Positions 1-9,127 of a DNA stretch of 64,000 bases are shown here, piece by piece. The position numbers and the translations under genes were made by a program. Source of the stretch: Psychrobacter sp. 28M-43. GTDB lineage: Bacteria > Pseudomonadota > Gammaproteobacteria > Pseudomonadales > Moraxellaceae. Location of the stretch: the NCBI RefSeq assembly GCF_014770435.1, contig NZ_CP061739.1, positions 2,976,001 to 3,040,000 on the forward strand, given 5' to 3'. Position 1 is the stretch's first letter. Each line of letters starts with the position of its first letter. The notes beneath the pieces are model-generated. The model saw nothing but the letters and a program-made list of their open reading frames with translations, did no database searches and had not been told where the DNA came from.

Positions 1-458
1 AAGTCGCGAATATTAGGAACGTACAATACAGGGCATGGTAATGCTGCTAGTTGCTGAGGTGCATTAGCAATACTATCTGTCTGCGGTTCACTACTGGTAT
101 TTGAGTGATTGTTTGCTTCGCTAAGCAAAACGCTAGGGTCAATCTCTGAGAGAATAAACGCGGCTTGTTCAGCGGCTTGCAATAAATAATCGCGACTTTT
201 TTCAGAATTGGCTGTTTGACTTTTTAACAGGACAAATACGTCATTCGCTTCCAATTGGCGATTATCCAAGCGAAACTGTTGAAAAGGAATATGGGCAATA
301 GATTGAGCTTGATCTAAACTCGCTTGATTGGATGCTTCCTGAATCGATGTTGCTATCATCGCTGTAAGCTGCTCAGCCAGTTTTTGCTGCTGGCTTTTAT
401 TGGCATTTATAAGCTGTTGTAAAGTAACAGTAGCGCTATCTAGCGATGATATAGTCAT
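1..458 (-). CDS. murE: UDP-N-acetylmuramoyl-tripeptide synthetase MurE, N-terminal part
   Basis: This is the first ~152 codons of a gene that runs off the left edge of the window. MurE is the cytoplasmic ATP-dependent ligase that adds the third amino acid (meso-diaminopimelate in Gram-negatives) to UDP-MurNAc-dipeptide. What is visible is the N-terminal UDP-substrate domain: a FRLDNRQLEANDVFVLLK stretch matches the family pattern of D-S/N-R-x(3)-G/N-D-x-F-V, followed by a DYLLQAAEQAA segment. The ATP-binding Mur domain is outside the window. It lies directly downstream of ftsI on the same strand, the standard dcw-cluster order. The N terminus is about 50 residues longer than usual before the substrate domain. 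Start is the ATG at 458. The identity rests on both the motif and the context. Confidence 0.85.
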   Translation of the reverse strand, partial: MTISSLDSATVTLQQLINANKSQQQKLAEQLTAMIATSIQEASNQASLDQAQSIAHIPFQQFRLDNRQLEANDVFVLLKSQTANSEKSRDYLLQAAEQAAFILSEIDPSVLLSEANNHSNTSSEPQTDSIANAPQQLAALPCPVLYVPNIRD

Positions 459-524
459 AGATAAATCCTAAACAGTTAAAACGTGTCAGCTCAGTAGAAC
501 TGAACATTTAAAATAATTGAACGC

Positions 525-2615
525 TTACTGCGCTTCCGTTTTTAGTGGCTTATCCAAAGGCACATTATACAATCGCAATGCTTCTTTCATCACATTATGG
601 AAGACAGGTGCGACCGTTAGACCAGCATAAATCTGACCACGTGGGTCTTCGATAAGCATTACGCCTACCAGCTTTGGATTGGATGCAGGTGCCATGCCAG
701 CAAAGACGTTACGATACTGATCAGTATAGTAACCACCATCTGGATTGATACGGCGTGACGTACCTGTCTTACCTGCCACCCGATACCCATCAATGGCAGC
801 AGCTTTTGCCGTACCACCAGGCTCAGTCACGCTCTCAAGCATTTGTACGATAGACATTGCCTGCTCATGCGCCATAATGCGTTTGCTTGGCTGCGACTTG
901 TCATCTTTAATTAAAGTTAATGGATGCATGACTCCCCCTGCTGCTAGGGCTGAATACGCCTGTGCAACCTGTGCCAATGTCACTTGTAGACCATAACCAT
1001 AACTAACCGTCGCACGACGCGAGGTTTCTTTTTCTTTTGGCGTGACGATCAGACCACTACCCTCACCTGGGAACTGCAAAGGTGTTTTTGAGCCAAAGCC
1101 AAACTGTCGTTGCATATTACTAATAGCATCGGCTGGCAGTGATAGCGCAATCTTGGTGGAGGCAACGTTACTAGATTTCTGTAATAGCGTGGCCATGTTA
1201 ATCATACCCAAATTATTATGATCTCGAATGGTATAGCCACGTACGCGAATCGAGCCGGGATTGGTATCAATCAAAGTCGTTGGCGTATATTTACCCGAGT
1301 CTAGTGCTGCTGCAACGGTAAACGGTTTCATCACTGAGCCTGGCTCAAACACATCTAACAGTGCGCGGTTACGCTGGTTTTCACCCGTCATCTCATTAAG
1401 GTTGTTTGAGTTAAATGACGGCCATGTTGATAATGCCAACACTTCACCAGTTTGTACGTCAACGATCATACCCGTGGACCAACGTGCTTTTTGTAAGCGT
1501 CCAGCTTTTTCTAGCTCTTTATATAGCAAATACTGTAAGCGCGAATCAATCGTCAATGCCACATCTTTGCCGGGTACTTCTGGCTCGATTTGTTTGATTT
1601 CTTTTAGGCTGTTTTGTTTGGCGTCTTTTAGAACCAAAACTTTTCCGTCATCACCTGCCAGATCTTTTTCGTACTGACGCTCAATACCAGCACGGCCTTC
1701 GTAGCCGCCTTCAGGATCTTTGGCGTTTTGACCCATAAATCCTAGCAGCTGCGCATTAGACTGTGGCTGCGGGTAATAACGCTGAAAGAAATTCTTTTCG
1801 TAGACGCCTGGGAAATCAAGTGAGCTGACGCTTTGGGCAATCTCAGGTGTGACTTTATTAAGCAGTGGCAAATAGTGTGAGCCTGCGCCAGATGGCAAAG
1901 CCGCTTTTACGGCTTTCTCATCGGTCACATCGATACTGTCATCAATAGCCGTGACTTTTTTCAACTCATCGACCGAGATATTGGCAGCAGCGGCTAGCTT
2001 TGTCAGATCCATATTATCTAGACGCTTTTGCATACGTGCCTGTAATTGGGGACTGCTAGGGTTGGTGATGATAATGCGCTTTAGCTCGTAATATTCACGA
2101 GAATAATCATGCGGACTGAATGAAACTGTCGCGAGCGGCGCACTGACTGCAAGCGGTAGATTATTACGGTCGGTAATCATACCGCGATAAGATTTTTGGG
2201 TACGCTCACTGGTAATGAGCTCATTACCTTTATCCTGATAAAACTGTGCGTTGGCAACCTGAATATAATAGGCGCGGCTAATCAGTAGCGCTAATATGAC
2301 CAGCGCTAGACCCCAGACCATACGAAAACGGTTTTTGTCTTGTTCGAAACCGCCAAGAGCTGACGCACCTGACGCTTTGCTCGAAAAAACCATTTTACTT
2401 TTGCGGTTTTTTACACTGGTATAAGCGCCTTGGGTGTCGCTTTTTTTGATGCGACCAAACAATTTAGCCTTACGATTACTTGCAGCTTTATCAGGCTTGC
2501 TACTTGTTTGACCAGACTTAGCAGCACTGGCTCGGCGGAGAGGTTTGGTTACCTTGCCGCTGGCTGGTTTCTTGCTAGTGTTTTTTGCGGTGGATTTAGG
2601 CTTTTTCTCACTCAT
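525..2615 (-). CDS. ftsI: Peptidoglycan transpeptidase FtsI (PBP3)
   Basis: This is the septal D,D-transpeptidase of the divisome, anchored in the inner membrane with a periplasmic catalytic domain. The 696 residues start with a basic, low-complexity cytoplasmic tail of about 97 residues. One membrane helix follows (about 98-118), then the PBP dimerisation region and the penicillin-binding domain. All three active-site motifs are present: SVMK at 427-430 (catalytic Ser427), SSN at 481-483 and KTGTS at 616-620. It overlaps ftsL by 4 bp (ATGA), so the two are translationally coupled, and murE follows. The tail is much longer than that of E. coli FtsI and is rich in Lys, Ser and Ala. The family assignment is certain; only the role of the tail is open. 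Confidence 0.97.
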   Translation of the reverse strand: MSEKKPKSTAKNTSKKPASGKVTKPLRRASAAKSGQTSSKPDKAASNRKAKLFGRIKKSDTQGAYTSVKNRKSKMVFSSKASGASALGGFEQDKNRFRMVWGLALVILALLISRAYYIQVANAQFYQDKGNELITSERTQKSYRGMITDRNNLPLAVSAPLATVSFSPHDYSREYYELKRIIITNPSSPQLQARMQKRLDNMDLTKLAAAANISVDELKKVTAIDDSIDVTDEKAVKAALPSGAGSHYLPLLNKVTPEIAQSVSSLDFPGVYEKNFFQRYYPQPQSNAQLLGFMGQNAKDPEGGYEGRAGIERQYEKDLAGDDGKVLVLKDAKQNSLKEIKQIEPEVPGKDVALTIDSRLQYLLYKELEKAGRLQKARWSTGMIVDVQTGEVLALSTWPSFNSNNLNEMTGENQRNRALLDVFEPGSVMKPFTVAAALDSGKYTPTTLIDTNPGSIRVRGYTIRDHNNLGMINMATLLQKSSNVASTKIALSLPADAISNMQRQFGFGSKTPLQFPGEGSGLIVTPKEKETSRRATVSYGYGLQVTLAQVAQAYSALAAGGVMHPLTLIKDDKSQPSKRIMAHEQAMSIVQMLESVTEPGGTAKAAAIDGYRVAGKTGTSRRINPDGGYYTDQYRNVFAGMAPASNPKLVGVMLIEDPRGQIYAGLTVAPVFHNVMKEALRLYNVPLDKPLKTEAQ

Positions 2616-3094
2616 TGTCCTGCCTCCGTCGCTGGTTCTTCAGGAGAGATGTCCGTAGAGGCACGTGGCCCAATCACGTCAGACATATCTTCATCTGAGT
2701 CTTCCGTAACCACTGGCACCAAGGCAGTAGCGACACCAGGCTGGATAATCAGCTTATCCTTTAACGTTGGCGAATACATACCCAATTCAGCAACCGCTCG
2801 ACTGGCAATCTGCGGAGTGGCGCTAAAGGTTTGCTGCTCAATCAATAGACGCTGATGCTCTACTTGTAGCTTACGTTCTTGTTTTTTCATGTCTTGCAAG
2901 GTTTTGTAGTCCTGATGATATTGCTGAACTTCTTCGGCAGTTTTGATACCACTCCATACAATCGTGGCTGCCAATAACAGTAGCACGACTACATAAATGC
3001 TCACCACATTAAACCGGCGCACGAACAGCTCGCCGACATCGGTATTATAAGGTGTAGCAGTGCGGCGATTCGCAGGTTTGTCAGATATTGCCAT
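2612..3094 (-). CDS. ftsL: Cell division protein FtsL
   Basis: FtsL is a bitopic divisome protein that forms a coiled-coil complex with FtsB and FtsQ and helps to activate FtsWI. The 160 residues show a cytoplasmic N terminus of about 30 residues, a single hydrophobic helix (about 31-50) and a heptad-like Glu/Gln/Lys-rich periplasmic segment (about 51-90). The typical RAVAELGM-type ending of the FtsL domain follows. The C terminus extends about 40 more acidic residues than the minimal family member. The gene lies between rsmH and ftsI and overlaps ftsI by 4 bp. Sequence conservation of FtsL is always poor, so the call relies on size, topology and position together. Confidence 0.92.
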   Translation of the reverse strand: MAISDKPANRRTATPYNTDVGELFVRRFNVVSIYVVVLLLLAATIVWSGIKTAEEVQQYHQDYKTLQDMKKQERKLQVEHQRLLIEQQTFSATPQIASRAVAELGMYSPTLKDKLIIQPGVATALVPVVTEDSDEDMSDVIGPRASTDISPEEPATEAGQ

Positions 3095-3522
3095 GACGAT
3101 CTCAAAAAGGTGAACGTAAACGATAGAGTAGATAACGGATTGCGAAAGATGAACGTGTCATTATTCGGTCGTACCATCGATAAATATAAAACCAAAGACA
3201 CTTATAAGTGTAAAAACTAAACCTAAAAACCGAATGTAAAAAACACATCCAATAGCTAATATATTCAGGAGCCATAAATCATTACAACTGATGGCTATCA
3301 ATATGTCATACCACAACCAAGCACGTTGCATGGCTATACTACATATAAATCTGTGCAACTATCATGCAGATAAAAACCAACTGCTGAGCCTAACAGACAA
3401 TATTTACAGATTTTTAACAGTGGCGTAGCCATTAGGACATTTGCGCATCATTTAGACAAACATTAGCAATCTTAGACAACTCAATAATCATATTCGACTA
3501 TGACTTGTGGCAGCATGATGTT
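3095..3522. other. 428-bp gap between rsmH and ftsL
   Basis: In most gammaproteobacteria rsmH and ftsL touch or nearly touch. Here an AT-rich stretch of 428 bp separates them. I see no terminator hairpin with a T-run and no convincing coding sequence. A 65-codon hydrophobic minus-strand frame (3161-3358) exists, but it starts with TTG and lacks a ribosome binding site. The gap may hold a separate promoter for ftsL-ftsI-murE, but I could not pick one with good -35 and -10 boxes. Confidence 0.5.
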
Positions 3523-4767
3523 CTATGGTGCTGTCATCTGCTCATAAGCTGTGTCAGTACGCGTTGCCATACGCAGCCATGCACTACGCGCGCGCGGGTT
3601 CTGACTCGTCTCAGCTTTGCTTGGGCCAACACGTTTTGGCTTGCTAAAATAGCGTGGTCGATTTGGCGGCATTGGCAGGTTTTCGTCTTCTGGATACTGC
3701 CCTTTGCTATGTCGCTGCAAAAACTGCTTGATACGGCGATCTTCTAATGAGTGAAAGCTAATGACTGCAAGCTGCCCACCTGACTTTAAGATAGGAATGC
3801 TTTGCTCTAAAAAGTCGTCAACATCGCCCAACTCATTATTAATAAAGATACGCATGGCCTGAAAGCTTTGCGTGGCTGGATGTTTACCGCGTTGCCAATT
3901 AGGATGCGCTATCTTAATGACTTCTGCCAACTCAAGCGTAGACTCGTAGCTCTCCATCTGTTTGATAGCTCGTGCAATACGGCGGCTATGACGCTCTTCA
4001 CCAAACTCATAAAGCACATTGGCCAACGTTTCATCATCGACTTTCTCGAGCCATTCGGCAACTGACTGGCCACGGCTGGTATCCATACGCATGTCTACTG
4101 CCCCGTCACGCATAAAGCTAAAGCCGCGACTACCATCATCAATCTGCGGTGATGAGATGCCCAAATCTGCCATCAAGCCATCAACTTCAGTGATACCCAT
4201 AGCAGCCAGACTGTCGGTCAACGTCGCAAAACTATCGTGAACCACACGCACACGGCTGTCTTTGCTTGCCAACTCTTGCGCCACACTAATGGCTGTCGGA
4301 TCTTTGTCAAAGACAATCAGTGTTGCATCTTCAGCGAGTTGACTTAATAGCAATCGGCTATGGCCGCCACGACCAAAGGTTGCATCAACGTAGATGCCAC
4401 TTATATTTAAGCTATTTTGGTCGCCTTCTTTTTGCTTGGGCAAGGATTTTACGCCGAGTACCGCAGCGACAGTCTCTTGCAGCAGCACCGCATCATGGAC
4501 AAAACTTAATTCATCAGACGTGATATCGCCCTCATGACGGGCGTGAGTAACATCCAGATCGACATCTTGCGTAGACGAATCCTTTACAGCAGAAGGATTA
4601 GACGCTGACTCAGAGAGATCAGCGGCGGCAGAAGGACTGGCTTTCGATTTTGGCTTAGACTTTGATAGGGACACAAACAACTCAATAGATGACGACCATA
4701 CTGGCCAGTAATTAGATGAAAATAAACAAGTTATGACTTGCTTAGCATTATTATCGCAAGGATACAC
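3523..4767 (-). CDS. rsmH: 16S rRNA (cytosine-1402-N4)-methyltransferase RsmH (MraW)
   Basis: RsmH methylates N4 of C1402 in the decoding centre of 16S rRNA, using SAM. The family fold begins around residue 90 (VLLQETV), with the SAM-binding loop DATFGRGGHS at 128-137. Further family motifs are DLGISSPQ, GFSFMRDGAVDMRMD, and near the C terminus SFHSLEDRRIK. The usual length is about 310 residues. The 414-residue frame used here carries an N-terminal extension of about 88 residues, of which roughly 32-75 is Ser/Lys/Ala-rich. The true start could be the ATG at 4767, a GTG at codon 32 or later, and no strong ribosome binding site decides this. It is transcribed divergently from gltX. No mraZ lies upstream, unlike in E. 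coli. Confidence 0.94.
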   Translation of the reverse strand: MYPCDNNAKQVITCLFSSNYWPVWSSSIELFVSLSKSKPKSKASPSAAADLSESASNPSAVKDSSTQDVDLDVTHARHEGDITSDELSFVHDAVLLQETVAAVLGVKSLPKQKEGDQNSLNISGIYVDATFGRGGHSRLLLSQLAEDATLIVFDKDPTAISVAQELASKDSRVRVVHDSFATLTDSLAAMGITEVDGLMADLGISSPQIDDGSRGFSFMRDGAVDMRMDTSRGQSVAEWLEKVDDETLANVLYEFGEERHSRRIARAIKQMESYESTLELAEVIKIAHPNWQRGKHPATQSFQAMRIFINNELGDVDDFLEQSIPILKSGGQLAVISFHSLEDRRIKQFLQRHSKGQYPEDENLPMPPNRPRYFSKPKRVGPSKAETSQNPRARSAWLRMATRTDTAYEQMTAP

Positions 4768-4924
4768 CTGTAGTCAAGCACTAGAAGGGCTTTTCATTAA
4801 AAATATCACATGTCTCTGTTATACTAGCGCTATATTTTACGCTATTTCTTAACATCGACTTCATATCTTTCATCGCTATTTATACTGATAGCTTATATCG
4901 ATAGCAAACTTTGAGAATTTTATC

Positions 4925-6448
4925 ATGCAAACCTCTACTGACAGCAAGCGCCCTGTGCGCACGCGTATCGCCCCATCACCAACTGGCTTCCCGCACGTAG
5001 GTACTGCCTATATTGCCCTGTTTAACTTAGCTTTTGCTAAAGCGCATGGCGGAGAATTCATCTTACGTATCGAAGACACTGATCAGACGCGCTCGACTGA
5101 GCAATCAGAACAAATGATTTTGGATGCCCTACGTTGGGTTGGTCTGGATTGGAGCGAGGGCCCAGATATTGGCGGCCCACACGCCCCTTATCGTCAGAGC
5201 GAGCGTAGCGATATCTATAAAAAGCACGCTGAGATACTCATAGAAAAAGACCATGCGTTCCGCTGTTTTTGTACCAGTGAAGAGTTAGACGCTATGCGCG
5301 CTGAACAAATGGCCAATGGCGAGACCCCTCGTTATGATGGTCGCTGTGCCCATCTTGCTCCAGAAAAAACTGAGCAATTGGTAAGCGAAGGCAAACCGCA
5401 CGTGATTCGTATGCGTGTACCGACCGAAGGCACTTGTCAGGTACAAGACATGCTACGTGGCACCGTTGAGTTCCCTTGGACTCAAGTCGATATGCAAGTA
5501 CTACTAAAAACAGACGGCATGCCAACGTATCATTTAGCCAACGTCGTCGATGACCATTTGATGGAAATCACCCATGTGATGCGCGGTGAAGAGTGGCTGA
5601 ACTCTGCGCCTAAGCATCAACTGCTATATGATTATTTTGGTTGGGAAATGCCGACCCTTTGCCATATGCCACTACTGCGTAACCCTGATAAGTCAAAACT
5701 GTCTAAACGTAAAAACCCAACCTCTATCACCTACTATCGTGATGCAGGCGTGTTACCTGAAGCGCTGCTAAACTATCTCGGTCGTATGGGATACTCAATG
5801 CCCAATGATGCTGAGCAGTTTACGCTAGAAGAAATGATTGCCAGCTTTAATATTCAGCGTGTGTCGCTTGGTGGCCCTATCTTCGATATTGAAAAATTAA
5901 ACTGGCTCAATGCTGAATGGCTACGTGCGCTTAGCCCTGAAGAACTAAAGAATAAAATCCTTGAGTGGGCCAGCAACAGTGACAAACTAACCGCTATCGC
6001 AGCCGCAATTCAGCCACGTATCGAGCTATTGTCTGATGCGGTTAATTGGGGTGGTTTCTACTTCCAAAACCTACCTGACATCAATGCTGAGAGTTTCACT
6101 CATAAATCGCTCACGCCTGAGCAAATTATTGAGATGCTGCAATTAGCGCTTTGGCAGTTAGAAGTCTTGCCAACGTGGTCAGAAGAAAACATCTATGCCA
6201 CGCTAAAAGGCCTTGCTGCTCATCTGGATATCAAGATGCGCGACTTTATGGCGCCGTTCTTTATCGCTATCGCTGGTAGCACCTCATCGACGCCAGTCAT
6301 GAACTCTATGGCGATTATCGGTGCTGATATGACTCTGACTCGCTTGCGTCACGCAGTTGATGTATTAGGCGGCCTCGGTAAAAAGAAACTGAAAAAACTT
6401 GAGAAACAAGCGGCAGAACTGCCAGACTTTTTGGCTGCTGCTGAGTAG
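4925..6448 (+). CDS. gltX: Glutamyl-tRNA synthetase
   Basis: This class I aminoacyl-tRNA synthetase charges tRNA-Glu in the cytoplasm, and possibly tRNA-Gln if an amidotransferase is present elsewhere. The HIGH-type signature appears as [14 protein letters not shown] at about 16-29 and the KMSKS-type loop as KLSKR at 258-262. The C-terminal half is the helical anticodon-binding domain. The length (507 aa) is normal. A zinc-binding Cys pair is visible in FRCFC at about 112-116. The gene starts with ATG at 4925, 157 bp from the divergent rsmH start, and ends in its own terminator. It encodes the partner enzyme of the tRNA-Glu gene located 1.6 kb downstream. Confidence 0.97.
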   Translation: MQTSTDSKRPVRTRIAPSPTGFPHVGTAYIALFNLAFAKAHGGEFILRIEDTDQTRSTEQSEQMILDALRWVGLDWSEGPDIGGPHAPYRQSERSDIYKKHAEILIEKDHAFRCFCTSEELDAMRAEQMANGETPRYDGRCAHLAPEKTEQLVSEGKPHVIRMRVPTEGTCQVQDMLRGTVEFPWTQVDMQVLLKTDGMPTYHLANVVDDHLMEITHVMRGEEWLNSAPKHQLLYDYFGWEMPTLCHMPLLRNPDKSKLSKRKNPTSITYYRDAGVLPEALLNYLGRMGYSMPNDAEQFTLEEMIASFNIQRVSLGGPIFDIEKLNWLNAEWLRALSPEELKNKILEWASNSDKLTAIAAAIQPRIELLSDAVNWGGFYFQNLPDINAESFTHKSLTPEQIIEMLQLALWQLEVLPTWSEENIYATLKGLAAHLDIKMRDFMAPFFIAIAGSTSSTPVMNSMAIIGADMTLTRLRHAVDVLGGLGKKKLKKLEKQAAELPDFLAAAE

Positions 6449-6540
6449 TACTGCTGGAGCTTTCATTATTAAAAATCACCTAAACTCCTACTCATCGAAA
6501 CGTTCTTGAAAGAAGTTTATTCTGTAAATTAAGATTAATT

Positions 6541-6576
6541 AGCGTGGGTTTTGCAATAGCAAAATTCACGCTTTTT
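6541..6576 (+). terminator. Rho-independent terminator after gltX
   Basis: Two 14-base arms, 6541-6554 and 6559-6572, pair around an AATA loop. Two of the pairs are G-U in the plus-strand RNA. A T-run follows. It sits 92 bp after the gltX stop codon. Confidence 0.75.
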
Positions 6577-6668
6577 CTTATCAAAAATTTGAGTTTCTCA
6601 ATAAAACTAAAATGTTGTAGACTCTTACCTAAGCCTTACATATTTTAATTCATTTGGAGATGAAAGAT

Positions 6669-7178
6669 TTGAAAATTACAAAGCTGTTAATATCATTATT
6701 TCTAGGCAGTATGATTTCAACACAAAGTTATGCCACAGAAATCGAAGACTTTATGTCATGGGCACAGCTAGGTAATGGATCAGCATGGATTAAGTACACT
6801 AGTAACTATGGAGCTGAAGCTAAATTTTTTGAAGCTGAAATAAGTCATTCGAAGTCAGGAGGTCAAAGGCTTTATTTTAGCGATTATCATGCTGCAGATA
6901 TTAATAGCTGCAAATACACAACTACTATACCTGACAGCACAACAATGATATTCAATGGACAAGCAGTTAAAATGTCACGTTGGTGCCAAAAATTTAGAGA
7001 TTCTAGCAGTTACTATTTTAGTCTAACTCCTCAAACAGAACGTGGTCATAATTATGTTGTCAATCTATTCAAGATAGCTACCTCACCTATTGAGATTCAG
7101 TTTAATAATGAAAAAACATACTTCCCTGTAATAGGATTTACTAAAGCATGGAATAGTGCCGGTGGTAATGCTATCTAA
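6669..7178 (+). CDS. Exported protein of unknown function
   Basis: I do not recognise a family. The protein begins with a clean Sec signal peptide: a KITK basic start, a hydrophobic core LLISLFLG, and a cleavage-like site after QSYA. The mature part of about 145 residues has two Cys (in NSCKY and SRWCQKF) that could form a disulfide in the periplasm. Start choice: a GGAG motif at 6656-6659 lies directly against the ATG at 6660, too close to serve it. It is 9 bp from the TTG at 6669, which also gives the better signal peptide, so I take TTG. The gene looks more AT-rich than gltX, so recent acquisition is possible. It stands alone with no same-strand partner. Confidence 0.6.
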   Translation: MKITKLLISLFLGSMISTQSYATEIEDFMSWAQLGNGSAWIKYTSNYGAEAKFFEAEISHSKSGGQRLYFSDYHAADINSCKYTTTIPDSTTMIFNGQAVKMSRWCQKFRDSSSYYFSLTPQTERGHNYVVNLFKIATSPIEIQFNNEKTYFPVIGFTKAWNSAGGNAI

Positions 7179-7294
7179 TAATCTATTTCGGATAGTATGT
7201 TTATAAAACTCACAAGTTCTAGATAAGAACCTATAAAATAGATGGACTTTATATTTTATAACTCGCTAAACCTTCTTATGAACTGGAACTAAAC

Positions 7295-7660
7295 ATGGCT
7301 GCCAAAACCGTCACGATAGAAAGCAAAGATTATGTCTTTAACACGCTAAAAGAAGCACAGAAATATTATGATGCCATCGTAAAGGAGCTGTTTGATGCAA
7401 CTTTGACCCTGACCAAGGGCCAAGACTTCGAAGATTTAAAATGGATATACAGCGCTTACTGTGGTTACACCAAACATAATCTAGATAAATTGGGCGAATA
7501 TGACATCATTGGCGTCAAAGGTATAAGAACGATCCGAGAGAAAGGTGGTCAATATATGCCAACTGAATGCTGTGCTATTATTTTTTCTGATGGTAGCGAA
7601 GAAGAGTTTTATACCGATAAAGCCCTAAAAGAGATTGCCATTAAGCAAAATCCACGCTAA
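7295..7660 (+). CDS. Small cytoplasmic protein resembling DUF3223
   Basis: This is a 121-residue protein without signal peptide or membrane segment. The layout of an N-terminal beta stretch (TVTIESKDYVFNT), an acidic helix, and a C-terminal FSDGSEEEFYTDKAL segment resembles the DUF3223 family, a small domain found in bacteria and in plant RNA-polymerase-associated proteins. The match is by eye and only moderate. No biochemical role is known to me. It starts with ATG at 7295 and ends about 120 bp before the tRNA-Ala gene, on the same strand. The tRNA promoter lies between them, so co-transcription with the tRNA is not required. Confidence 0.6.
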   Translation: MAAKTVTIESKDYVFNTLKEAQKYYDAIVKELFDATLTLTKGQDFEDLKWIYSAYCGYTKHNLDKLGEYDIIGVKGIRTIREKGGQYMPTECCAIIFSDGSEEEFYTDKALKEIAIKQNPR

Positions 7661-7736
7661 TTTGGGCTTATTGAACCTTTAAAATAGGCTAAATCACTTT
7701 TTTTTGCATATTTATGCATTATTTTTAAAATAGTGG

Positions 7737-7765
7737 TTGACAAGACTGCCGCTCTTACATAAAAT
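7737..7765 (+). promoter_or_regulatory. Sigma-70 promoter of tRNA-Ala(GGC)
   Basis: TTGACA at 7737-7742 and TAAAAT at 7760-7765 are separated by exactly 17 bp, close to consensus. The -10 box ends 17 bp before the first base of the tRNA, so transcription would start only about 10 bp upstream of the mature 5' end. Confidence 0.85.
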
Positions 7766-7782
7766 ACGCACACTCTTAGCGA

Positions 7783-7858
7783 GGGGCTATAGCTCAGTTG
7801 GTAGAGCACTTGCATGGCATGCAAGGGGTCAACGGTTCGACTCCGTTTAGCTCCACCA
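7783..7858 (+). tRNA. tRNA-Ala (anticodon GGC)
   Basis: The 76-base cloverleaf includes an encoded CCA end. The acceptor arm GGGGCTA pairs with TAGCTCC. The anticodon stem CTTGC/GCAAG encloses the loop ATGGCAT, giving anticodon GGC. The T-loop is TTCGACT. It reads GCC and GCU codons and complements the TGC isoacceptors in the rRNA operons. Confidence 0.97.
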
Positions 7859-8006
7859 TACTTATTTATAGCAACGCTCAGTATTACTGAAACGTAATAA
7901 TAAATACTCGCTAGTAGGACGATATCAGCACCTAGGCAATGCTTATTTACTAAGCTATCTGATATTGTGAAGTACCGTTGTAACCACTGGTTATAACACT
8001 CTATGC

Positions 8007-8082
8007 GTCCCCATCGTCTAGAGGCCTAGGACACCGCCCTTTCACGGCGGTAACGGGGGTTCGAATCCCCCTGGGGACGCCA
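8007..8082 (+). tRNA. tRNA-Glu (anticodon TTC)
   Basis: The 76-base cloverleaf includes an encoded CCA. The acceptor arm GTCCCCA pairs with TGGGGAC. The anticodon stem CCGCC/GGCGG encloses CTTTCAC, giving anticodon TTC. It lies 148 bp after tRNA-Ala(GGC) and before a terminator, so the two probably share one transcript. Confidence 0.97.
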
Positions 8083-8145
8083 CTATTCGGCGTCACTTAT
8101 TAGCACTTTTGCTTAGCATCAGATTAGACTAATAAGCGAACAATG

Positions 8146-8182
8146 AAAAATCCCAGTCATCATACGGTGACTGGGATTTTTT
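8146..8182 (+). terminator. Terminator of the tRNA-Ala/tRNA-Glu unit
   Basis: The arms AAAAATCCCAGTCA (8146-8159) and TGACTGGGATTTTT pair perfectly around an 8-base loop and end in a T-run at 8177-8182. The remaining ~190 bp up to the next gene shows nothing I can assign. Confidence 0.88.
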
Positions 8183-8374
8183 ATGTCTGTCATTTCTCAA
8201 CATCCTCTATTCTGTTGTCGTTAGCTTATTATTAATAGCTGCTAGCTTAGTGTTGATAGCGCTATTGCCAACCTATCTAATACTCGTTAATATCGATCTG
8301 ATAAGCATATTTATAAAGTGCAGCCACATACTATAAATGATGGGGCTTAGCGTGATTAAAGGGAAGTGATTGCT

Positions 8375-9028
8375 ATGTTTGGTATCGAGAATTATCTGGG
8401 GTTTATCTTGGCGGCTATTTTGTTAAACCTAACGCCAGGTACGGATAGCATGTACATCATCACCCGTAGTATTTCACAGGGACAAACAGCAGGGGTTTAT
8501 TCTGTTCTTGGCATTACTTCGGGTATTTTGGTACATACGTTATTGGCGGCGCTAGGGTTGTCCGTATTGCTTGCCAATTCCCCTACCGCTTTTATGATTG
8601 TCAAATATGTTGGGGCCAGCTATTTGTGCTATTTAGGCTTCAAGATGCTGACGAGCAAAAGCTCTAACTCAATAACAAACAATCTATCCAAAGATCAGAA
8701 TGTGACTAGCCGAAAGGCTGTAGATGGTTGGCAAATATATAAGCAAGGTGTGTTAACCAATACTTTTAACCCAAAAGTCGCTTTATTCTTCTTGGCGTTC
8801 TTCCCTCAGTTTATCGACGCTAGTTATGCTTATGGCATGCTGTCATTTTTGATGTTAGGGCTGACTTTTGCCACTACAGGCTTTATATGGTGCTTGAGTT
8901 TGGCACTGCTGGCGTCAAAGTTCAGCAAAAAATTAAGAGAGAATCCAAAAATTGAATCCATGATGAATAAAATAAGTGGTATCGTATTTATGGGGCTAGG
9001 AATTAAGTTATTGACTGAAAAGGCTTGA
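8375..9028 (+). CDS. LysE/RhtB family amino-acid exporter
   Basis: This is an inner-membrane permease of about 217 residues. It has the family's signature near the N terminus (NLTPGTDSMYIITRS at about 18-32, starting from ATG 8375) and about five to six hydrophobic segments. The GVLTNTFNPKVALFFLAFFPQF segment in the middle is also diagnostic. Members export amino acids such as threonine, homoserine or leucine, and the substrate cannot be read from sequence. The frame extends to a GTG at 8366, but an AGGGA motif at 8360-8364 is 10 bp from the ATG at 8375. It stands alone, convergent with acnA, and shares a bidirectional terminator with it. Confidence 0.9.
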   Translation: MFGIENYLGFILAAILLNLTPGTDSMYIITRSISQGQTAGVYSVLGITSGILVHTLLAALGLSVLLANSPTAFMIVKYVGASYLCYLGFKMLTSKSSNSITNNLSKDQNVTSRKAVDGWQIYKQGVLTNTFNPKVALFFLAFFPQFIDASYAYGMLSFLMLGLTFATTGFIWCLSLALLASKFSKKLRENPKIESMMNKISGIVFMGLGIKLLTEKA

Positions 9029-9065
9029 TTAGCGAAATAACAGGAAGAAAAAACGTCTTCCATAA

Positions 9066-9105
9066 AAAAGCCCAATCCCCTACTTTGAAGGAGATTGGGC
9101 TGTTT
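9066..9105. terminator. Bidirectional terminator between the LysE-type gene and acnA
   Basis: AGCCCAATC (9069-9077) pairs with GATTGGGCT (9093-9101). An A-run precedes the stem and a T-stretch follows it, so it can serve both converging genes. Confidence 0.85.
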
Positions 9106-9127
9106 TCATACTAAGTCTAATACATCA

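Noticed and set aside
514..526. AATTGAACGCTTA at the ftsI end, also found in the ribH leader
   Set aside because: Two 13-bp matches in 64 kb with no shared context; I cannot tell this from chance.
3161..3358. 65-codon hydrophobic minus-strand frame between rsmH and ftsL
   Set aside because: It starts with TTG, has no ribosome binding site and no family resemblance; hydrophobic frames arise easily in AT-rich spacer.
7783..8082. tRNA genes as an integration site for a genomic island
   Set aside because: I see no integrase and no repeated tRNA 3' end nearby that would mark an attachment pair.
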